From Microbacterium profundi (GTDB lineage: Bacteria > Actinomycetota > Actinomycetes > Actinomycetales > Microbacteriaceae), in NCBI RefSeq assembly GCF_000763375.1, contig NZ_JPSY01000003.1, positions 1-64,000 of the forward strand: a DNA stretch of 64,000 nucleotides, written 5' to 3'. Under the pieces are notes generated by a model that searched no databases, had not been told where the DNA came from, and saw only the letters and a list, made by a program, of their open reading frames with translations. Made by a program: the position numbers and the translations under genes. Positions 43,876 to 53,450 of the stretch are shown here, piece after piece; position 1 is the first letter of the stretch; each line of letters starts with the position of its first letter.

Positions 43876-44804
43876 GCGCCGGGAGTGCCCGCAGGCGGCT
43901 GACCGGTGCTGGGGCGCGGAGTGAACGCGCTGCCGATGCCCTTAAGCGCCTCGGTGAGCTCGCTCGGGATGAGCCAGAGCTTGCTGGACTCGCTGTCTGC
44001 GATCTTCGGCAGCATCTGCAGGTACTGGTACGCGAGGAGCTTGTCATCCGGCGCGCCCTGATGGATGGAGGCGAAGACGTTCTGGATCGCCTCGGCTTCA
44101 CCCTGTGCGCGCAGGACAGCAGCCTGCTTGTCACCCTCGGCGCGAAGGATCTCTGCCTGACGAGCACCCTCGGCCTCGAGGATCGCCGACTGCTTGGTGC
44201 CCTCCGCCGTCAGGATCGCGGCGCGGCGGTCGCGCTCGGCGCGCATCTGCTTCTCCATCGAGTCCTGGATCGACAGGGGCGGGTCGATGGCCTTGAGCTC
44301 GACGCGTCCGACGCGGATACCCCACTTGCCGGTGGCCTCATCGAGCACCACGCGCAACTGGCCGTTGATGTTGTCACGGCTGGTGAGCGCCTCTTCGAGA
44401 TTGAGCCCGCCGACCACGTTGCGCAGAGTCGTGGTGGTGAGCTGTTCGACGGCACCGAGGTAGTTCGCGATCTCGTAGGTCGCGGCGCGGGCGTCGGTGA
44501 CCTGGAAGTACACGACCGTGTCGATCGAGACCACGAGGTTGTCTTCGGTGATCACCGGCTGCGGCGGGAAGGACACGACCTGCTCGCGCATGTCGATGAG
44601 CGGCCGGAGGCGGTCGATGAACGGCACCAGGATGTTGAGGCCCGGCATGAGGGTCTTGTGATAGCGGCCGAGGCGCTCGACCACGCCGGCCGTGGCCTGC
44701 GGGATGATGCGGATGGAGCGCGCGACTGTCACCACCACGAAGATGATCACGGCGATCGCGAGGATCCAGCCGATCGCTGTGGGGATGAACGAGGAGTCGT
44801 TCAC
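43872..44804 (-). CDS. SPFH/Band-7 (stomatin-like) membrane protein
   Basis: A 310-residue SPFH protein: N-terminal membrane segment (IGWILAIAVIIFVVVTVARS), SPFH domain (GVVERLGRYHKTLMPGLNILVPFIDRL), then a long Ala/Glu coiled coil (RRAAILTAEGTKQSAILEAEGARQAEILRAEG). Such proteins form membrane microdomains; pairing with the downstream-spaced NfeD gene on the same strand is typical of the stomatin/NfeD module. Confidence 0.93.
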   Translation of the reverse strand: MNDSSFIPTAIGWILAIAVIIFVVVTVARSIRIIPQATAGVVERLGRYHKTLMPGLNILVPFIDRLRPLIDMREQVVSFPPQPVITEDNLVVSIDTVVYFQVTDARAATYEIANYLGAVEQLTTTTLRNVVGGLNLEEALTSRDNINGQLRVVLDEATGKWGIRVGRVELKAIDPPLSIQDSMEKQMRAERDRRAAILTAEGTKQSAILEAEGARQAEILRAEGDKQAAVLRAQGEAEAIQNVFASIHQGAPDDKLLAYQYLQMLPKIADSESSKLWLIPSELTEALKGIGSAFTPRPSTGQPPAGTPGA

Positions 44805-44812
44805 GGTTTCTC

Positions 44813-45286
44813 CTAGTCGTTGACGGGACGGACGATGGCGGTCGCGCCGTTGATCGCGGTGATCGCGACCGGTGCTCCCTGAGGAATGGGGACGGCGGTT
44901 TCGGCGCGAGCAGTCCAGGTGTCGCCGTTGCTGACCTTGACCTGTCCTGAGACCCGCGTGATGTCGGCCAGCGCTGTTCCGCGCAGCCCGATCAGCGCAT
45001 CGACGTTGGACTTCGTCGGATCCTCACCGCGGTGCAGGCGCCTGAGCAGAGGCGGACGGATGACGAGGATGAACAGCGCTGCCGCGACCGCGGCGACGAT
45101 GAGCTGCGCCCATACCGGCAGCCCGAACAATCCGGTGACGAGACCGACCGCGCTGCCGAGCGCGAGCATCAGGAAGGTGAAATCGAGGGTCAGCATCTCG
45201 ATCACGAGGAACACGGCGATCAGCACGAGCCAGCCGATCCACGCCCATTCGGTGACCAGTTCGATGAAGACGGATACGTCGTCCAT
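44813..45286 (-). CDS. NfeD-family protein
   Basis: A 157-residue NfeD-like protein: four short helices in the first ~95 residues (WAWIGWLVLIAVFLVIEMLTLDFTFLMLALGSAVGLVTG...) and a C-terminal OB-fold (LIGLRGTALADITRVSGQVKVSNGDTWTARAETAVPIPQGAPVAI). It partners the SPFH protein encoded nine nt downstream. No protease domain, so it is the short NfeD type. Confidence 0.92.
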   Translation of the reverse strand: MDDVSVFIELVTEWAWIGWLVLIAVFLVIEMLTLDFTFLMLALGSAVGLVTGLFGLPVWAQLIVAAVAAALFILVIRPPLLRRLHRGEDPTKSNVDALIGLRGTALADITRVSGQVKVSNGDTWTARAETAVPIPQGAPVAITAINGATAIVRPVND

Positions 45287-45306
45287 TGGCCCTCCTTTGC
45301 CGTCAA

Positions 45307-45356
45307 CCTACCACGGCGCGACGACATGATTCGGGCGCGGAAAGGGCATTGGTAGG
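45307..45356. promoter_or_regulatory. Symmetric divergent promoters of nfeD and SDR gene
   Basis: CCTACCA (45307-45313) and TGGTAGG (45350-45356) are perfect complements. Read outward they give TAGGTT for nfeD and TAGGGT for the SDR gene, each behind TGG. They look like mirrored extended -10 elements. Confidence 0.45.
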
Positions 45357-45406
45357 GTGAAGGAGCCGCGCGGTTCGCGGCGTTCCCCGCATCATTAGGA
45401 GTCATC

Positions 45407-46171
45407 GTGACCGACGTTCTGCCCGCAGGTTCTCTCGCCGGAAAGGTCGCCCTGGTCACCGGCTCGTCGCGCGGCATCGGTGCCGACACCGTCCGATACT
45501 TCGCCGAGGCCGGCGCGGACGTCGTGGTCAACTTCCGCAACAAGGCTCCGCGCGCCGAGAAGCTTGCGACGCAACTGCGTGAGCTCGGAGGTCGGGCTCT
45601 CGTCGTCGGGGCCGACCTCACCGATCCGGCATCCGTCGCCGAGATGTTCGACCAGGTGCGCGCGGAGTACGGGCGGCTCGACGTGCTCGTACTCAACGCC
45701 TCCGGCGGCATGGAGTCCGGGATGGCCGAGGACTACGCGCTCACGCTGAATCGCGATGCGCAGCTGAGCGTGCTCCACGCAGCGCTGCCGCTGCTCGGCG
45801 AGGGATCGCGCGTCGTCTTCGTGACGAGCCACCAGGCGCACTTCATCCGCACCACGCCGACCATGCCCGAATACGAGCCGGTCGCCAGGTCGAAGCGGGC
45901 GGGTGAGGATGCTCTGCGCGAGTTGATCCCGATGCTCGAGGAGAAGGGGATCGGATTCACGGTCGTCTCCGGCGACATGATCGAAGGCACGATCACTGCG
46001 ACTCTGCTCGAGCGTGCGAATCCTGGCGCGATCGCAGAGCGCCGCGGCTCAGCGGGCAAGCTCTACAACGTCTCGGAGTTCGCCGCCGAGGTGGCACTCG
46101 CCGCCGTCGAGCCGGTCCCTGACGACAACACCCGTCTGGTCGGCGACACGAGCGGGTTCGGCGACCAATAG
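45407..46171 (+). CDS. SDR-family oxidoreductase, atypical active site
   Basis: A 254-residue SDR-fold protein with TGSSRGIGA (18-26) for NAD(P) and the NASGG segment. The usual YxxxK is not there: the segment reads YEPVARSKRAGED, so the Lys is seven residues after Tyr and Val holds the Tyr position. The Ser candidate is in FVTSHQAHF. It may use another acid or have lost reductase activity. GTG start with AGGAG nine nt upstream. Monocistronic, with a strong terminator. Confidence 0.85.
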   Translation: MTDVLPAGSLAGKVALVTGSSRGIGADTVRYFAEAGADVVVNFRNKAPRAEKLATQLRELGGRALVVGADLTDPASVAEMFDQVRAEYGRLDVLVLNASGGMESGMAEDYALTLNRDAQLSVLHAALPLLGEGSRVVFVTSHQAHFIRTTPTMPEYEPVARSKRAGEDALRELIPMLEEKGIGFTVVSGDMIEGTITATLLERANPGAIAERRGSAGKLYNVSEFAAEVALAAVEPVPDDNTRLVGDTSGFGDQ

Positions 46172-46186
46172 CATCCGCACAATGTG

Positions 46187-46223
46187 AACGGCCCCGTCCT
46201 GCATCGCGCAGGACGGGGCCGTT
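46187..46223. terminator. Bidirectional terminator between SDR and HdeD-like genes
   Basis: Perfect 16-nt arms (46187-46202 and 46208-46223) with a five-nt loop; the arm starts AACGGCCCCGTCC, so each strand ends with a short TT. Serves both convergent genes. Confidence 0.88.
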
Positions 46224-46239
46224 TCGACGTCCGGCGGCT

Positions 46240-46842
46240 CTACTCGGCCGGAGCCGCATTCGCCGTGAACTCCGCAGTGGCCGCCTTCTCATCACGCCCG
46301 AGCGTGATGGCCCGGACGATCTGGATGATGCCGAGCACGACGAGCGTGATGCCGAGGATCCACCAGAGCGCGACAACGGCGAGCAGCGGGGAGAAGATCA
46401 CGATGATGCCGGCGATGATGCTGAGGATCGCGTAGATGATCGTCCAGACCCTCGAGCCGTCCTTGTTGAGCAGCGTGAGCGAGACGATGCCGTCGACGAT
46501 CCAGCTGATGCCGATGAAGATCACGGTGATGAACGCCAACGTGGCCGTGACGGCCGCGAGGTTCGTGAACGCGATGATGCCTGCAGCGATGTAGAGCACA
46601 CCGAGCACGATGTGACCGACTCGCGCCCAGCCGCCCTTCTGGCCTGAGAAGATCCCGAGTCCGACGTAGACGATGCCGGCGAGGATCAGGTATGCCGCGA
46701 TGATCCCGGTCACCAGCACAGCCGTCTTCAACGGCCAGACGAGGAGGACGATTCCGGCGATCAGTGCGATGGCTCCGAAGACGGCGAGGGTGATGCGGAT
46801 CGACTTGAACAGCGACTTCGCTTCGGAGAGCGTTCCAGACAT
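46240..46842 (-). CDS. HdeD/DUF308-family membrane protein
   Basis: A 200-residue, six-helix membrane protein of the HdeD type (FGAIALIAGIVLLVWPLKTAVLV, ILAGIVYVGLGIF, LGVLYIAAGIIAF ...). Repeated WPLxT/FxGIxWIxxG helix pairs are characteristic. HdeD is linked to acid resistance in enterics; a role here is unknown. Start ATG 46842; a longer frame upstream has no similarity. Divergent from the AraC gene. Confidence 0.87.
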   Translation of the reverse strand: MSGTLSEAKSLFKSIRITLAVFGAIALIAGIVLLVWPLKTAVLVTGIIAAYLILAGIVYVGLGIFSGQKGGWARVGHIVLGVLYIAAGIIAFTNLAAVTATLAFITVIFIGISWIVDGIVSLTLLNKDGSRVWTIIYAILSIIAGIIVIFSPLLAVVALWWILGITLVVLGIIQIVRAITLGRDEKAATAEFTANAAPAE

Positions 46843-46935
46843 GGGGGACAGCCTTTCTGAGAAGGTCCTGTGAGGATTCGCCCAGCGTAGCGCGCACGGC
46901 GATTGAAATGTCGCCGGTCCGTGGGAGTATGAAAT

Positions 46936-47391
46936 GTGGTGACACAGACTGTCGATCAAGATCGATTGCGCGAACTGGTGGCCATGCGCCATGTTCGCGA
47001 TCGCATCGATCGTGAATATGCGAGTCCTCTCGATGTCGAGGCACTCGCGCGTGGCGTGCACATGTCGGCGGGGCACTTGAGCAGACAGTTCAAGGCGACC
47101 TACGGCGAAGCGCCGTACTCGTATCTGATGACTCGAAGGGTGGAACGCGCGATGGCGCTTCTACGGCGCGGCGATCTCAGCGTGACGGAGGTGTGCTTCG
47201 AGGTCGGATCGTCATCGCTCGGCACGTTCAGTACACGTTTCACCGAACTCGTCGGTGTGCCGCCGAGTGTGTATCGCGAACGCGCGGCCGATGTCTCCGG
47301 CATCCCGAACTTCCAGATCAAGCACGTCACGAGACCGATCAGGAATCAAGAAGCGCCGCGCACCGACGCCAACCTAACCTGGGCATCATGA
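46936..47391 (+). CDS. AraC-family regulator (HTH only)
   Basis: A 151-residue AraC/XylS protein consisting almost only of the double HTH domain (LARGVHMSAGHLSRQFKATYGEAPYSYLMTRRVERAMALL, then VCFEVGSSSLGTFSTRFTELVGVPPS). No ligand-binding domain. Translationally coupled (ATGA) to a VOC protein, the usual arrangement where the VOC protein is regulated or acts as the sensor or detoxifier. GTG start. Confidence 0.9.
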   Translation: MVTQTVDQDRLRELVAMRHVRDRIDREYASPLDVEALARGVHMSAGHLSRQFKATYGEAPYSYLMTRRVERAMALLRRGDLSVTEVCFEVGSSSLGTFSTRFTELVGVPPSVYRERAADVSGIPNFQIKHVTRPIRNQEAPRTDANLTWAS

Positions 47392-47798
47392 ACATCACCA
47401 TCCACTACGCGTTCCTTCCTCATACAGATGCCGACGCGGCCCTCGGCTTCTATCGCGATGCGCTCGGATTCGAACTGCGCAAAGACGTCGGCTACGACGG
47501 CATGCGCTGGCTGACCGTCGGTCCTGTCGGCCAGCCGCAGACGTCGATCGTCCTGCATCCGCCCGCAACCGATCCGGGTCTCAGCGACGACGAGCGACGC
47601 ACGATCCTGGAACTCATCGCGAAAGGCAGCTACGGGGCGCTCACGTTGGCGAGCGATGACCTCGACGCACTGTTCGACCAACTCGTCTCCCGCCGCGCCG
47701 ACATCGTGCAGGAGCCGATGGATCAGCCGTACGGTGAGCGCGACTGCGCCGTGCGCGACCCCGCCGGCAACCTGCTCCGTATCAACCAGGCCGCCTGA
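47388..47798 (+). CDS. VOC-family (glyoxalase/bleomycin-resistance-like) protein
   Basis: A 136-residue vicinal-oxygen-chelate protein with paired beta-alpha-beta-beta-beta units (HYAFLPHTDADAALGFYRDALGFELRKD ... GERDCAVRDPAGNLLRIN). The C-terminal Glu (YGERDCAVRDPAGN) is a typical metal ligand area. Probably dioxygenase, glyoxalase or binding protein; cannot be decided. ATGA overlap with the AraC gene. Confidence 0.9.
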   Translation: MNITIHYAFLPHTDADAALGFYRDALGFELRKDVGYDGMRWLTVGPVGQPQTSIVLHPPATDPGLSDDERRTILELIAKGSYGALTLASDDLDALFDQLVSRRADIVQEPMDQPYGERDCAVRDPAGNLLRINQAA

Positions 47799-47843
47799 CG
47801 CGTCGCTCACCCGCAGTCCTGACCCACTCGCAGAAAGAACACG

Positions 47844-50201
47844 ATGGCCGACGTTTCGCACACAGCCGACTCCCACGACCTGATCCGCGTACAGGGCGCA
47901 CGAGAGAACAATCTCAAAGACATCAGCGTCGATATCCCGAAGCGGCGGCTCACGGTATTCACCGGGGTGTCCGGTTCCGGCAAGAGTTCGCTGGTGTTCG
48001 ACACCATCGCCGCAGAGTCAAGACGCATGATCGATGAGACCTACAGCGCTTTCGTGCAGGGATTCATGCCCTCGGTTCCGCGACCGGATGTCGATGTACT
48101 CGAGGGCCTCACGACCTCGATCATCGTCGATCAGGAGCGCCTCGGAGCGAACCCGCGGTCCACAGTCGGCACCGTCACCGATGCGAACGCGATGCTGCGC
48201 ATCCTGTTCAGCAAGCTCGGGCAGCCGTACATCGGCGGGCCGACGGCGTTCTCTTTCAACATCCCCACCCAGAAGGCCAGTGGCGTGATGACCGGGCCGG
48301 GCGGTGAGAAGAAGATCGTGAAGGATGCCATCTACCTCGGTGGCATGTGCCCGAGGTGTGAGGGCAGGGGAGCGGTCTCCGACCTCGATCTCGCGCAGAT
48401 CGTGGACGAGTCGAAGTCGCTGGATGAGGGCGCCATCATGGTGCCCGGGTACACCGCCGACGGGTGGATGGTGAAGGGGTTCTCGCAATCGGGTTTGTAC
48501 CCTGCGGACAAACCGATCGCGGACTTCACCGAGAAGCAGCGTCATCTCTTCCTCTACGGCGAGGTCACCAAGGTGAAGATCTCGGGCATCAACATGACCT
48601 ACGAGGGCCTCATCCCGAAGATCACCAAGGCGATGCTCTCGAAGGACATCGAGGCACTGCAGCCGCACATCCGTGCGTTCGTCGAGCGGGTCGCGACCTT
48701 CGCGACGTGTCCCGAGTGCGACGGCACGCGCCTCACCGAGGGTGCACGGTCATCGAAGATAGCCGGAGTGAGCATCGCGGATGCGTGCCGGATGCAGGTC
48801 ACCGACCTCGCCGGATGGGTGCGCGGACTTGATCTGCCGGAGGCCGGGCCGCTGTTGACGGCGCTCAGCGCGAATCTCGAGGCGTTCGTCACTCTCGGTC
48901 TCGGATATCTGAGCCTTGATCGTCCGTCCGGCACGCTGTCCGGGGGAGAGGCGCAGCGCATCAAGATGCTGCGTCACCTCGGCTCATCACTCACCGATGT
49001 CACGTACGTGTTCGACGAGCCGACGATCGGTCTTCACCCGCACGACATCCAGCGCATGAACACGCTGCTGCTGCAGTTGCGCGACAAGGGCAACACCGTG
49101 CTGGTCGTCGAGCACAAGCCGGAGACGATCGCGATCGCCGACCGTGTCGTCGATCTCGGACCGGGCGCCGGCTCCGCCGGGGGAGAGGTCTGCTTCGAAG
49201 GAACTCTCGACGGTCTGCGTGCGAGTGGCACGCTCACCGGGGCTCACCTCGACGACCGTGCGTCCCTGAAGTCGAGCGTGCGCGCGAAGAACGGCGCGAT
49301 CGAAGTGCGCGGCGCCGACGAGAACAATCTGCAGGACGTGGATGTCGACATCCCGACCGGCGTGCTGACGGTGATCACGGGTGTGGCCGGTTCCGGCAAG
49401 AGCTCACTGATCCACGGGTCCGTGTCTGGTCGCGAGGGTGTGGTGGTGATCGATCAGGGCGCGATCAAGGGATCTCGCCGCAGTAATCCTGCGACTTACA
49501 CCGGAATGCTCGAACCGATCCGCAAGGCGTTCGCGAAGGCGAACGGTGTGAAGCCGGCTCTGTTCAGCGCGAACTCCGAGGGTGCGTGCCCGTCGTGCAA
49601 GGGCTCAGGCGTCATCGTCACCCAACTCGGTTTCATGGACACCATTGAGACGCCGTGCGAGGACTGCGGAGGCAAGCGCTTCCAGGCCGGCGTGCTCGAG
49701 TACAAGTTGGCCGGCAAGGACATCACCGAGGTGCTGGATCTGCCGGTCTCCGAAGCGCGGCAGTTCTTCTCTGATGGTGAAGCGAAGATTCCTGCGGTCG
49801 GTGCGATCCTCGGACGGCTCGAGGATGTCGGACTCGGGTACCTGTCGCTCGGTCAGCCGCTGTCGACGCTGTCGGGTGGAGAACGCCAGCGTGTGAAATT
49901 GGCGATCCAGATGGGGGAGAAAGGCGATGTCTACGTGCTCGACGAGCCGACCACGGGCCTGCACCTCGCCGACGTCGACAAGATCCTCGGGCTGCTCGAT
50001 CGCCTTGTGGATGCCGGCAAGACGGTCATCGTGATCGAACATCATCAGGCTGTGATGACACACGCCGACTGGATCATCGACATCGGCCCCGGCGCCGGTC
50101 ACGACGGCGGACGCGTGGTGTTCGAGGGCGTGCCTTCCGATCTCGTCGCCGCGAAGTCGACGCTGACAGGGGAGCACCTCGCGCAGTACGTCTGGGCGTG
50201 A
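47844..50201 (+). CDS. UvrA-like ABC ATPase (UvrA2/drug-resistance type)
   Basis: A 785-residue UvrA paralog, shorter than true UvrA (~950). Two ABC modules: Walker [13 protein letters not shown] and [12 protein letters not shown], signatures [12 protein letters not shown] and [12 protein letters not shown], zinc pairs CPRCEGRG and CPSCKGSG. The UvrB-binding region of UvrA is absent or reduced. Related short UvrA proteins protect producers against DNA-targeting drugs, but no antibiotic cluster is here. RBS AGAAAGA upstream. Coupling to AraC-VOC is possible (45-nt gap). Confidence 0.9.
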   Translation: MADVSHTADSHDLIRVQGARENNLKDISVDIPKRRLTVFTGVSGSGKSSLVFDTIAAESRRMIDETYSAFVQGFMPSVPRPDVDVLEGLTTSIIVDQERLGANPRSTVGTVTDANAMLRILFSKLGQPYIGGPTAFSFNIPTQKASGVMTGPGGEKKIVKDAIYLGGMCPRCEGRGAVSDLDLAQIVDESKSLDEGAIMVPGYTADGWMVKGFSQSGLYPADKPIADFTEKQRHLFLYGEVTKVKISGINMTYEGLIPKITKAMLSKDIEALQPHIRAFVERVATFATCPECDGTRLTEGARSSKIAGVSIADACRMQVTDLAGWVRGLDLPEAGPLLTALSANLEAFVTLGLGYLSLDRPSGTLSGGEAQRIKMLRHLGSSLTDVTYVFDEPTIGLHPHDIQRMNTLLLQLRDKGNTVLVVEHKPETIAIADRVVDLGPGAGSAGGEVCFEGTLDGLRASGTLTGAHLDDRASLKSSVRAKNGAIEVRGADENNLQDVDVDIPTGVLTVITGVAGSGKSSLIHGSVSGREGVVVIDQGAIKGSRRSNPATYTGMLEPIRKAFAKANGVKPALFSANSEGACPSCKGSGVIVTQLGFMDTIETPCEDCGGKRFQAGVLEYKLAGKDITEVLDLPVSEARQFFSDGEAKIPAVGAILGRLEDVGLGYLSLGQPLSTLSGGERQRVKLAIQMGEKGDVYVLDEPTTGLHLADVDKILGLLDRLVDAGKTVIVIEHHQAVMTHADWIIDIGPGAGHDGGRVVFEGVPSDLVAAKSTLTGEHLAQYVWA

Positions 50202-50400
50202 ACTGGGAACAACTGGGTGAGTGCGATGACGCGGTCACGCTCGGCTGAGAGATCCTGGCGTCGGGGGTCGGCGAGGAAGCCGTCGAGTGCACTCTCACTG
50301 GGGAAGCGGTAAAGCTGTACTTCGTGCGCGTGTCCATCGGACCCGTCGCTCACGACGCGCTGGATGATCTCGGCCTCGTGAGCGACGAGCAGTGAAATGA
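50099..50400 (-). pseudogene. Fragment of a DUF1330-like gene
   Basis: On the minus strand, after ...LLVAHEAEIIQRVVSDGS, the frame reads HAHEVQLYRFPSESALDGFL followed by [24 protein letters not shown], typical of small DUF1330/EthD-like proteins. The N-terminal half is missing, no start is credible, and the 3' part runs antisense into the uvrA-like gene. Likely a remnant left at the island boundary. Confidence 0.5.
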
Positions 50401-50407
50401 CGTGGAA

Positions 50408-50439
50408 TGTGGCTATACTGGAGATTATTAAGCGCCACA
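50408..50439. promoter_or_regulatory. VapBC-type promoter and operator
   Basis: TGTGGC (50408-50413) and GCCACA (50434-50439) are inverted half-sites around a TATACT -10 (50414-50419). Antitoxin binding here would autoregulate the pair. Confidence 0.55.
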
Positions 50440-50454
50440 AATACGGGAGCGGCC

Positions 50455-50721
50455 ATGAACGTCGGAGTCAGAGAACTGAGGGATGGCCTCAGTCGCTATC
50501 TCGCTGACGTGCGTGGCGGCGACGAGATCACCGTTACCGATCACGGCAGGCCCGTCGCGCGGCTCGTACCCATTGATCAGGGGAGCCCGCTGGAGCGGTT
50601 GATCGCCGAGGGGCGGGTAACACCCCCGACGAACACGTCGGGACGCAGAAAGCTACCAGAGCCGATCAAGTTGCGTCCGGGCGTCACGATCAGCGATCTG
50701 GTCATCGAGCAACGTCGGTGA
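50455..50721 (+). CDS. Phd/YefM-type antitoxin
   Basis: An 88-residue antitoxin. N-terminal NVGVRELRDGLSRYLADVRGGDEITVTDHGRPVARLVPI is the Phd/YefM DNA-binding fold; the C-terminal segment ending KLRPGVTISDLVIEQRR probably wraps the toxin. ATG 50455 preceded by GGGAG. Overlaps the PIN toxin gene by four nt (GTGA). Confidence 0.92.
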   Translation: MNVGVRELRDGLSRYLADVRGGDEITVTDHGRPVARLVPIDQGSPLERLIAEGRVTPPTNTSGRRKLPEPIKLRPGVTISDLVIEQRR

Positions 50722-51143
50722 TCTTGTATGTCGATGCATCGGCAGTCGTCCCGCTCGTTTTCGACGAACCGACATCCACTCGATGTCGTCACCTGTGGGA
50801 CAGCGCCAGTGCGTTTGTTTCAGCCCGAGCGACGTATGTCGAGGTCGCGGCGGCGATAGCCTCGGCGGTTCGTGCGTCACGGATAGATCAGACCGAAGCC
50901 GACGAGGCACGAGTCTTGCTCGACATCCTGTGGAGCGATGTCAGTGTTGTGGAGTTGGACGAACTGTTGATGCTCAGCGCTGCGGATTGTGCGCGAGAGT
51001 TCCGACTTCGTGGGTACGACGCCGTACATTGCGCCAGTGCGATCAGTGCTGCTGGCGTTGACGCCGTATCGGCCAGCGGCGATCGCGCCTTGCTGCGAGC
51101 TTGGCTGGAGGCGGGTCTCACTGTGGCGGATGTTGCTGAATGA
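50718..51143 (+). CDS. VapC-like PIN-domain toxin
   Basis: A 141-residue PIN ribonuclease: acidic residues in ILYVDASAVVPL (D6), TYVEVAAAIA, YDAVHCASA and ASGDRALLRA match the metal site. It would cut a specific tRNA or rRNA when free of antitoxin. GTG start is coupled to the antitoxin gene. First recognisable module of the accessory region; such pairs often stabilise mobile islands. Confidence 0.92.
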   Translation: MILYVDASAVVPLVFDEPTSTRCRHLWDSASAFVSARATYVEVAAAIASAVRASRIDQTEADEARVLLDILWSDVSVVELDELLMLSAADCAREFRLRGYDAVHCASAISAAGVDAVSASGDRALLRAWLEAGLTVADVAE

Positions 51144-51440
51144 GCTCGAATCGGAAACGCCGATAATGCACATTATGTCAGCTCGAAGCTGACATGTTCG
51201 CATTGGATGCACTCTCCCGCTCTGATCTGCGCGGTCCACCGACACGATCGTTTCCGGCGCGCGAGCGCGCAGTGGCTCTGATCGGCTGCCGGAGTAGTGG
51301 TTTCGCGGTGCCTGGACGCATGCGAGGACTCGAATGCCGTCGTCATCATGCAGGCCGACACAGCCGGCGCGAGTACATGCGCACGAGGAATCGAGCTGCT
51401 TGCGCTTCACCGGTCCGGGCACTTTCGAATCTGCCGCGAG
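51144..51440. other. Gap between vapC and csoR with palindromes
   Basis: No supported gene. The left part holds ATAATG-CA-CATTAT (51163-51176) and, overlapping by one base, ATGTCAGCT-CGA-AGCTGACAT (51175-51195). Two adjacent dyads resemble recombinase or resolvase crossover and accessory sites. The remaining ~245 nt shows only shadow frames. Confidence 0.5.
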
Positions 51441-51761
51441 TCAGCGAACGAGGCGGGCGATCGCCTGAGACGCTTCCCGGACCTTCTCTTCGGCGATGTC
51501 GCTGCTGGCGCGAGCTGCATCTGCCACACAGTGGCGCAGGTGGTCTTCGAGGAGCCCGACGGCTACGCTCTGCAAGGCGCTGGTCAGTGCGGAGATCTGA
51601 GTGAGGATGTCAATGCAGTACTTCTCGTCCTCGACCATGCGGTGGATGCCGCGTGATTGTCCTTCGATGCGTTTGAGGCGAGCAAGGTAGCGGGCTTTGT
51701 CCGTGATGTACTCGTGCTCTGCGTGGTTGCAGGATGTTGTGGGGACGGTGGTATCAGTCAT
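51441..51761 (-). CDS. csoR: CsoR-family copper-sensing repressor
   Basis: A 106-residue all-helical CsoR/RcnR protein. Copper ligands are in the expected C-x(n)-H-xxx-C arrangement: YCIDILTQ (Cys), then EDHLRHCV (His, Cys). The N-terminal His-rich CNHAEHE may add sites. When copper binds, the repressor leaves its operator. It lies 21 nt downstream of the truncated copB, same strand, so it lost its original promoter with the copB 5' end. Intact. Confidence 0.9.
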   Translation of the reverse strand: MTDTTVPTTSCNHAEHEYITDKARYLARLKRIEGQSRGIHRMVEDEKYCIDILTQISALTSALQSVAVGLLEDHLRHCVADAARASSDIAEEKVREASQAIARLVR

Positions 51762-51782
51762 CTGGATCTCCGGCGGTTGTGG

Positions 51783-53450
51783 TCAGCGGTTCAGGATGAC
51801 GCGGGTCGTGGTGTCGGGGCGGAGGTCGAGTCGGCGCAGCAGTTGGGCGTTGAGGGCGACGACGATGGTGGATAGTGACATGAGGATCGCTCCGATCGAC
51901 ATCGGGAGCACGAATCCGATGGGGGCGAGGACGCCGGCGGCGAGGGGGACGGAGATGATGTTGTATCCGGCAGCCCACCAGAGATTCTGCTTCATCTTCC
52001 GGTACGAAGCCCGTGACAGTTCGATCACGGAGAGTACCGAGCGGGGGTCGTCGCTTGCGAGGATGACACCAGCCGACGCGATCGCAACGTCCGTGCCCGC
52101 ACCGATCGCCAGCCCAACGTCGGCCTGCGCGAGGGCAGGGGCGTCGTTGACGCCGTCGCCGACCATTGCGACCTTACGTCCCTCGTTCTGGAGTTGTTGG
52201 ACCTTTGCGGCCTTGTCCTCCGGGCGTACTCCGGCGAAGACGCGGTCGATGCCGAGGTCTTGTGCGACGGCCTGCGCCACGGCTTCCGCGTCGCCGGTGA
52301 TCATTACGACCTGCACGCCGAGCGCGTGAAGGGCGTCGACGGCTTCCCGGGATTCCGAACGCACCTCGTCGGCGAGCTTCAGGGCTCCGACGACGCGCCC
52401 GTCCTGGATGACATGGAGGATGATCGCGCCATCCGCGCGCCAATGATCGGCGACCGGAAGCTCATCGGCGTTCTCCTCGGACAGCAGATGAGGTCCCCCG
52501 ACTCGGATGATCTTCCCCTCAACGGTCGCTGTGACGCCCACAGCAGGTGACGAGGTGAACTCGACGCTTCGGGGGACGGTGAGCTTCCTGTCGGCGGCCG
52601 CGCGGACGATGGCCTTCGCGAGCGGGTGCTCGCTGTCGGCCTCTGCGGCGGCCGCCAGCGCGAGCACCCGGTCAGGGTCGGCGCCATCGGCAACGGAGAC
52701 CTCTGAGACGACGGGCTCGCCCTTGGTGAGGGTGCCGGTCTTGTCGAACAGCACTGTATCGATGGTGCGCATGCTTTCGAGCGCGAGCCGGTCCTTGACG
52801 AGCACGCCGCCCCGGGCGGCGCGCTCGGTGGCGATGGAGACGACCAGCGGGATGGCCAGGCCCAGCGCGTGCGGGCAGGCGATGACGAGGACGGTGATGG
52901 TGCGGATGACAGCCGCGTCAGGCAAGCCGACCAACGTCCAGACGATCGCGGTGATCGCCGCAGCACCCAGGGCGAACCAGAACAACCATCCGGCAGCCGT
53001 GTCAGCGAGGCGCTGAGCACGAGAAGACGAGCTTTGCGCCTCAGTGACGAGACGTTGGATGCCGGCAAGAGTGGTTTCATCGCCGATCGCGGTGATCTCG
53101 ACACGAAGCCCGGAGTCGGTGGCAACGGTACCCGCGATGACGGAGTCGCCACTGCTGCGCTCCACGGTGCGGGATTCGCCCGTGACCATGGACTCGTCCA
53201 TTGATGCGCGTCCCTCGACGATGCGCCCGTCCGCGGGGACGCTGCCACCCGGGCGTACGATGACGACGTCACCGACGACGAGGTCGGACGGTGCGACAAC
53301 CACGACTTGATCATTCTCGACACGTTCCGCTTCGTCGGGGAGTAGCGCGGCGAGCGAGTCCAGTGCGGAAGTCGTCTGGGCGAGGGAGCGCATCTCGATC
53401 CAGTGCCCGAGAAGCATGATGACGATGAGGAGGGCGAGTTCCCACCAGAA
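51783..53450 (-). pseudogene. copB: copB, P1B-3 copper ATPase, 5' truncated
   Basis: From FWWELALLIVIMLLGHWIEM to the end this is a CopB-type ATPase: MTGESR-type actuator (SMVTGES), CPH metal motif (IACPHALGLAIPL), DKTGTLT phosphorylation site, HP locus SEHPLA, and GDGVNDAPALAQADVG hinge. The His-rich N-terminus and first three or four helices are absent; codons upstream of 53450 come from the antisense strand of the Cys-rich gene to its right. A full CopB has about 700 residues; about 555 remain. Probably nonfunctional. Confidence 0.85.

Noticed and set aside
47844-50201. True nucleotide-excision-repair UvrA
   Set aside because: Too short and lacks the UvrB-binding insertion; better described as a UvrA-like paralog.
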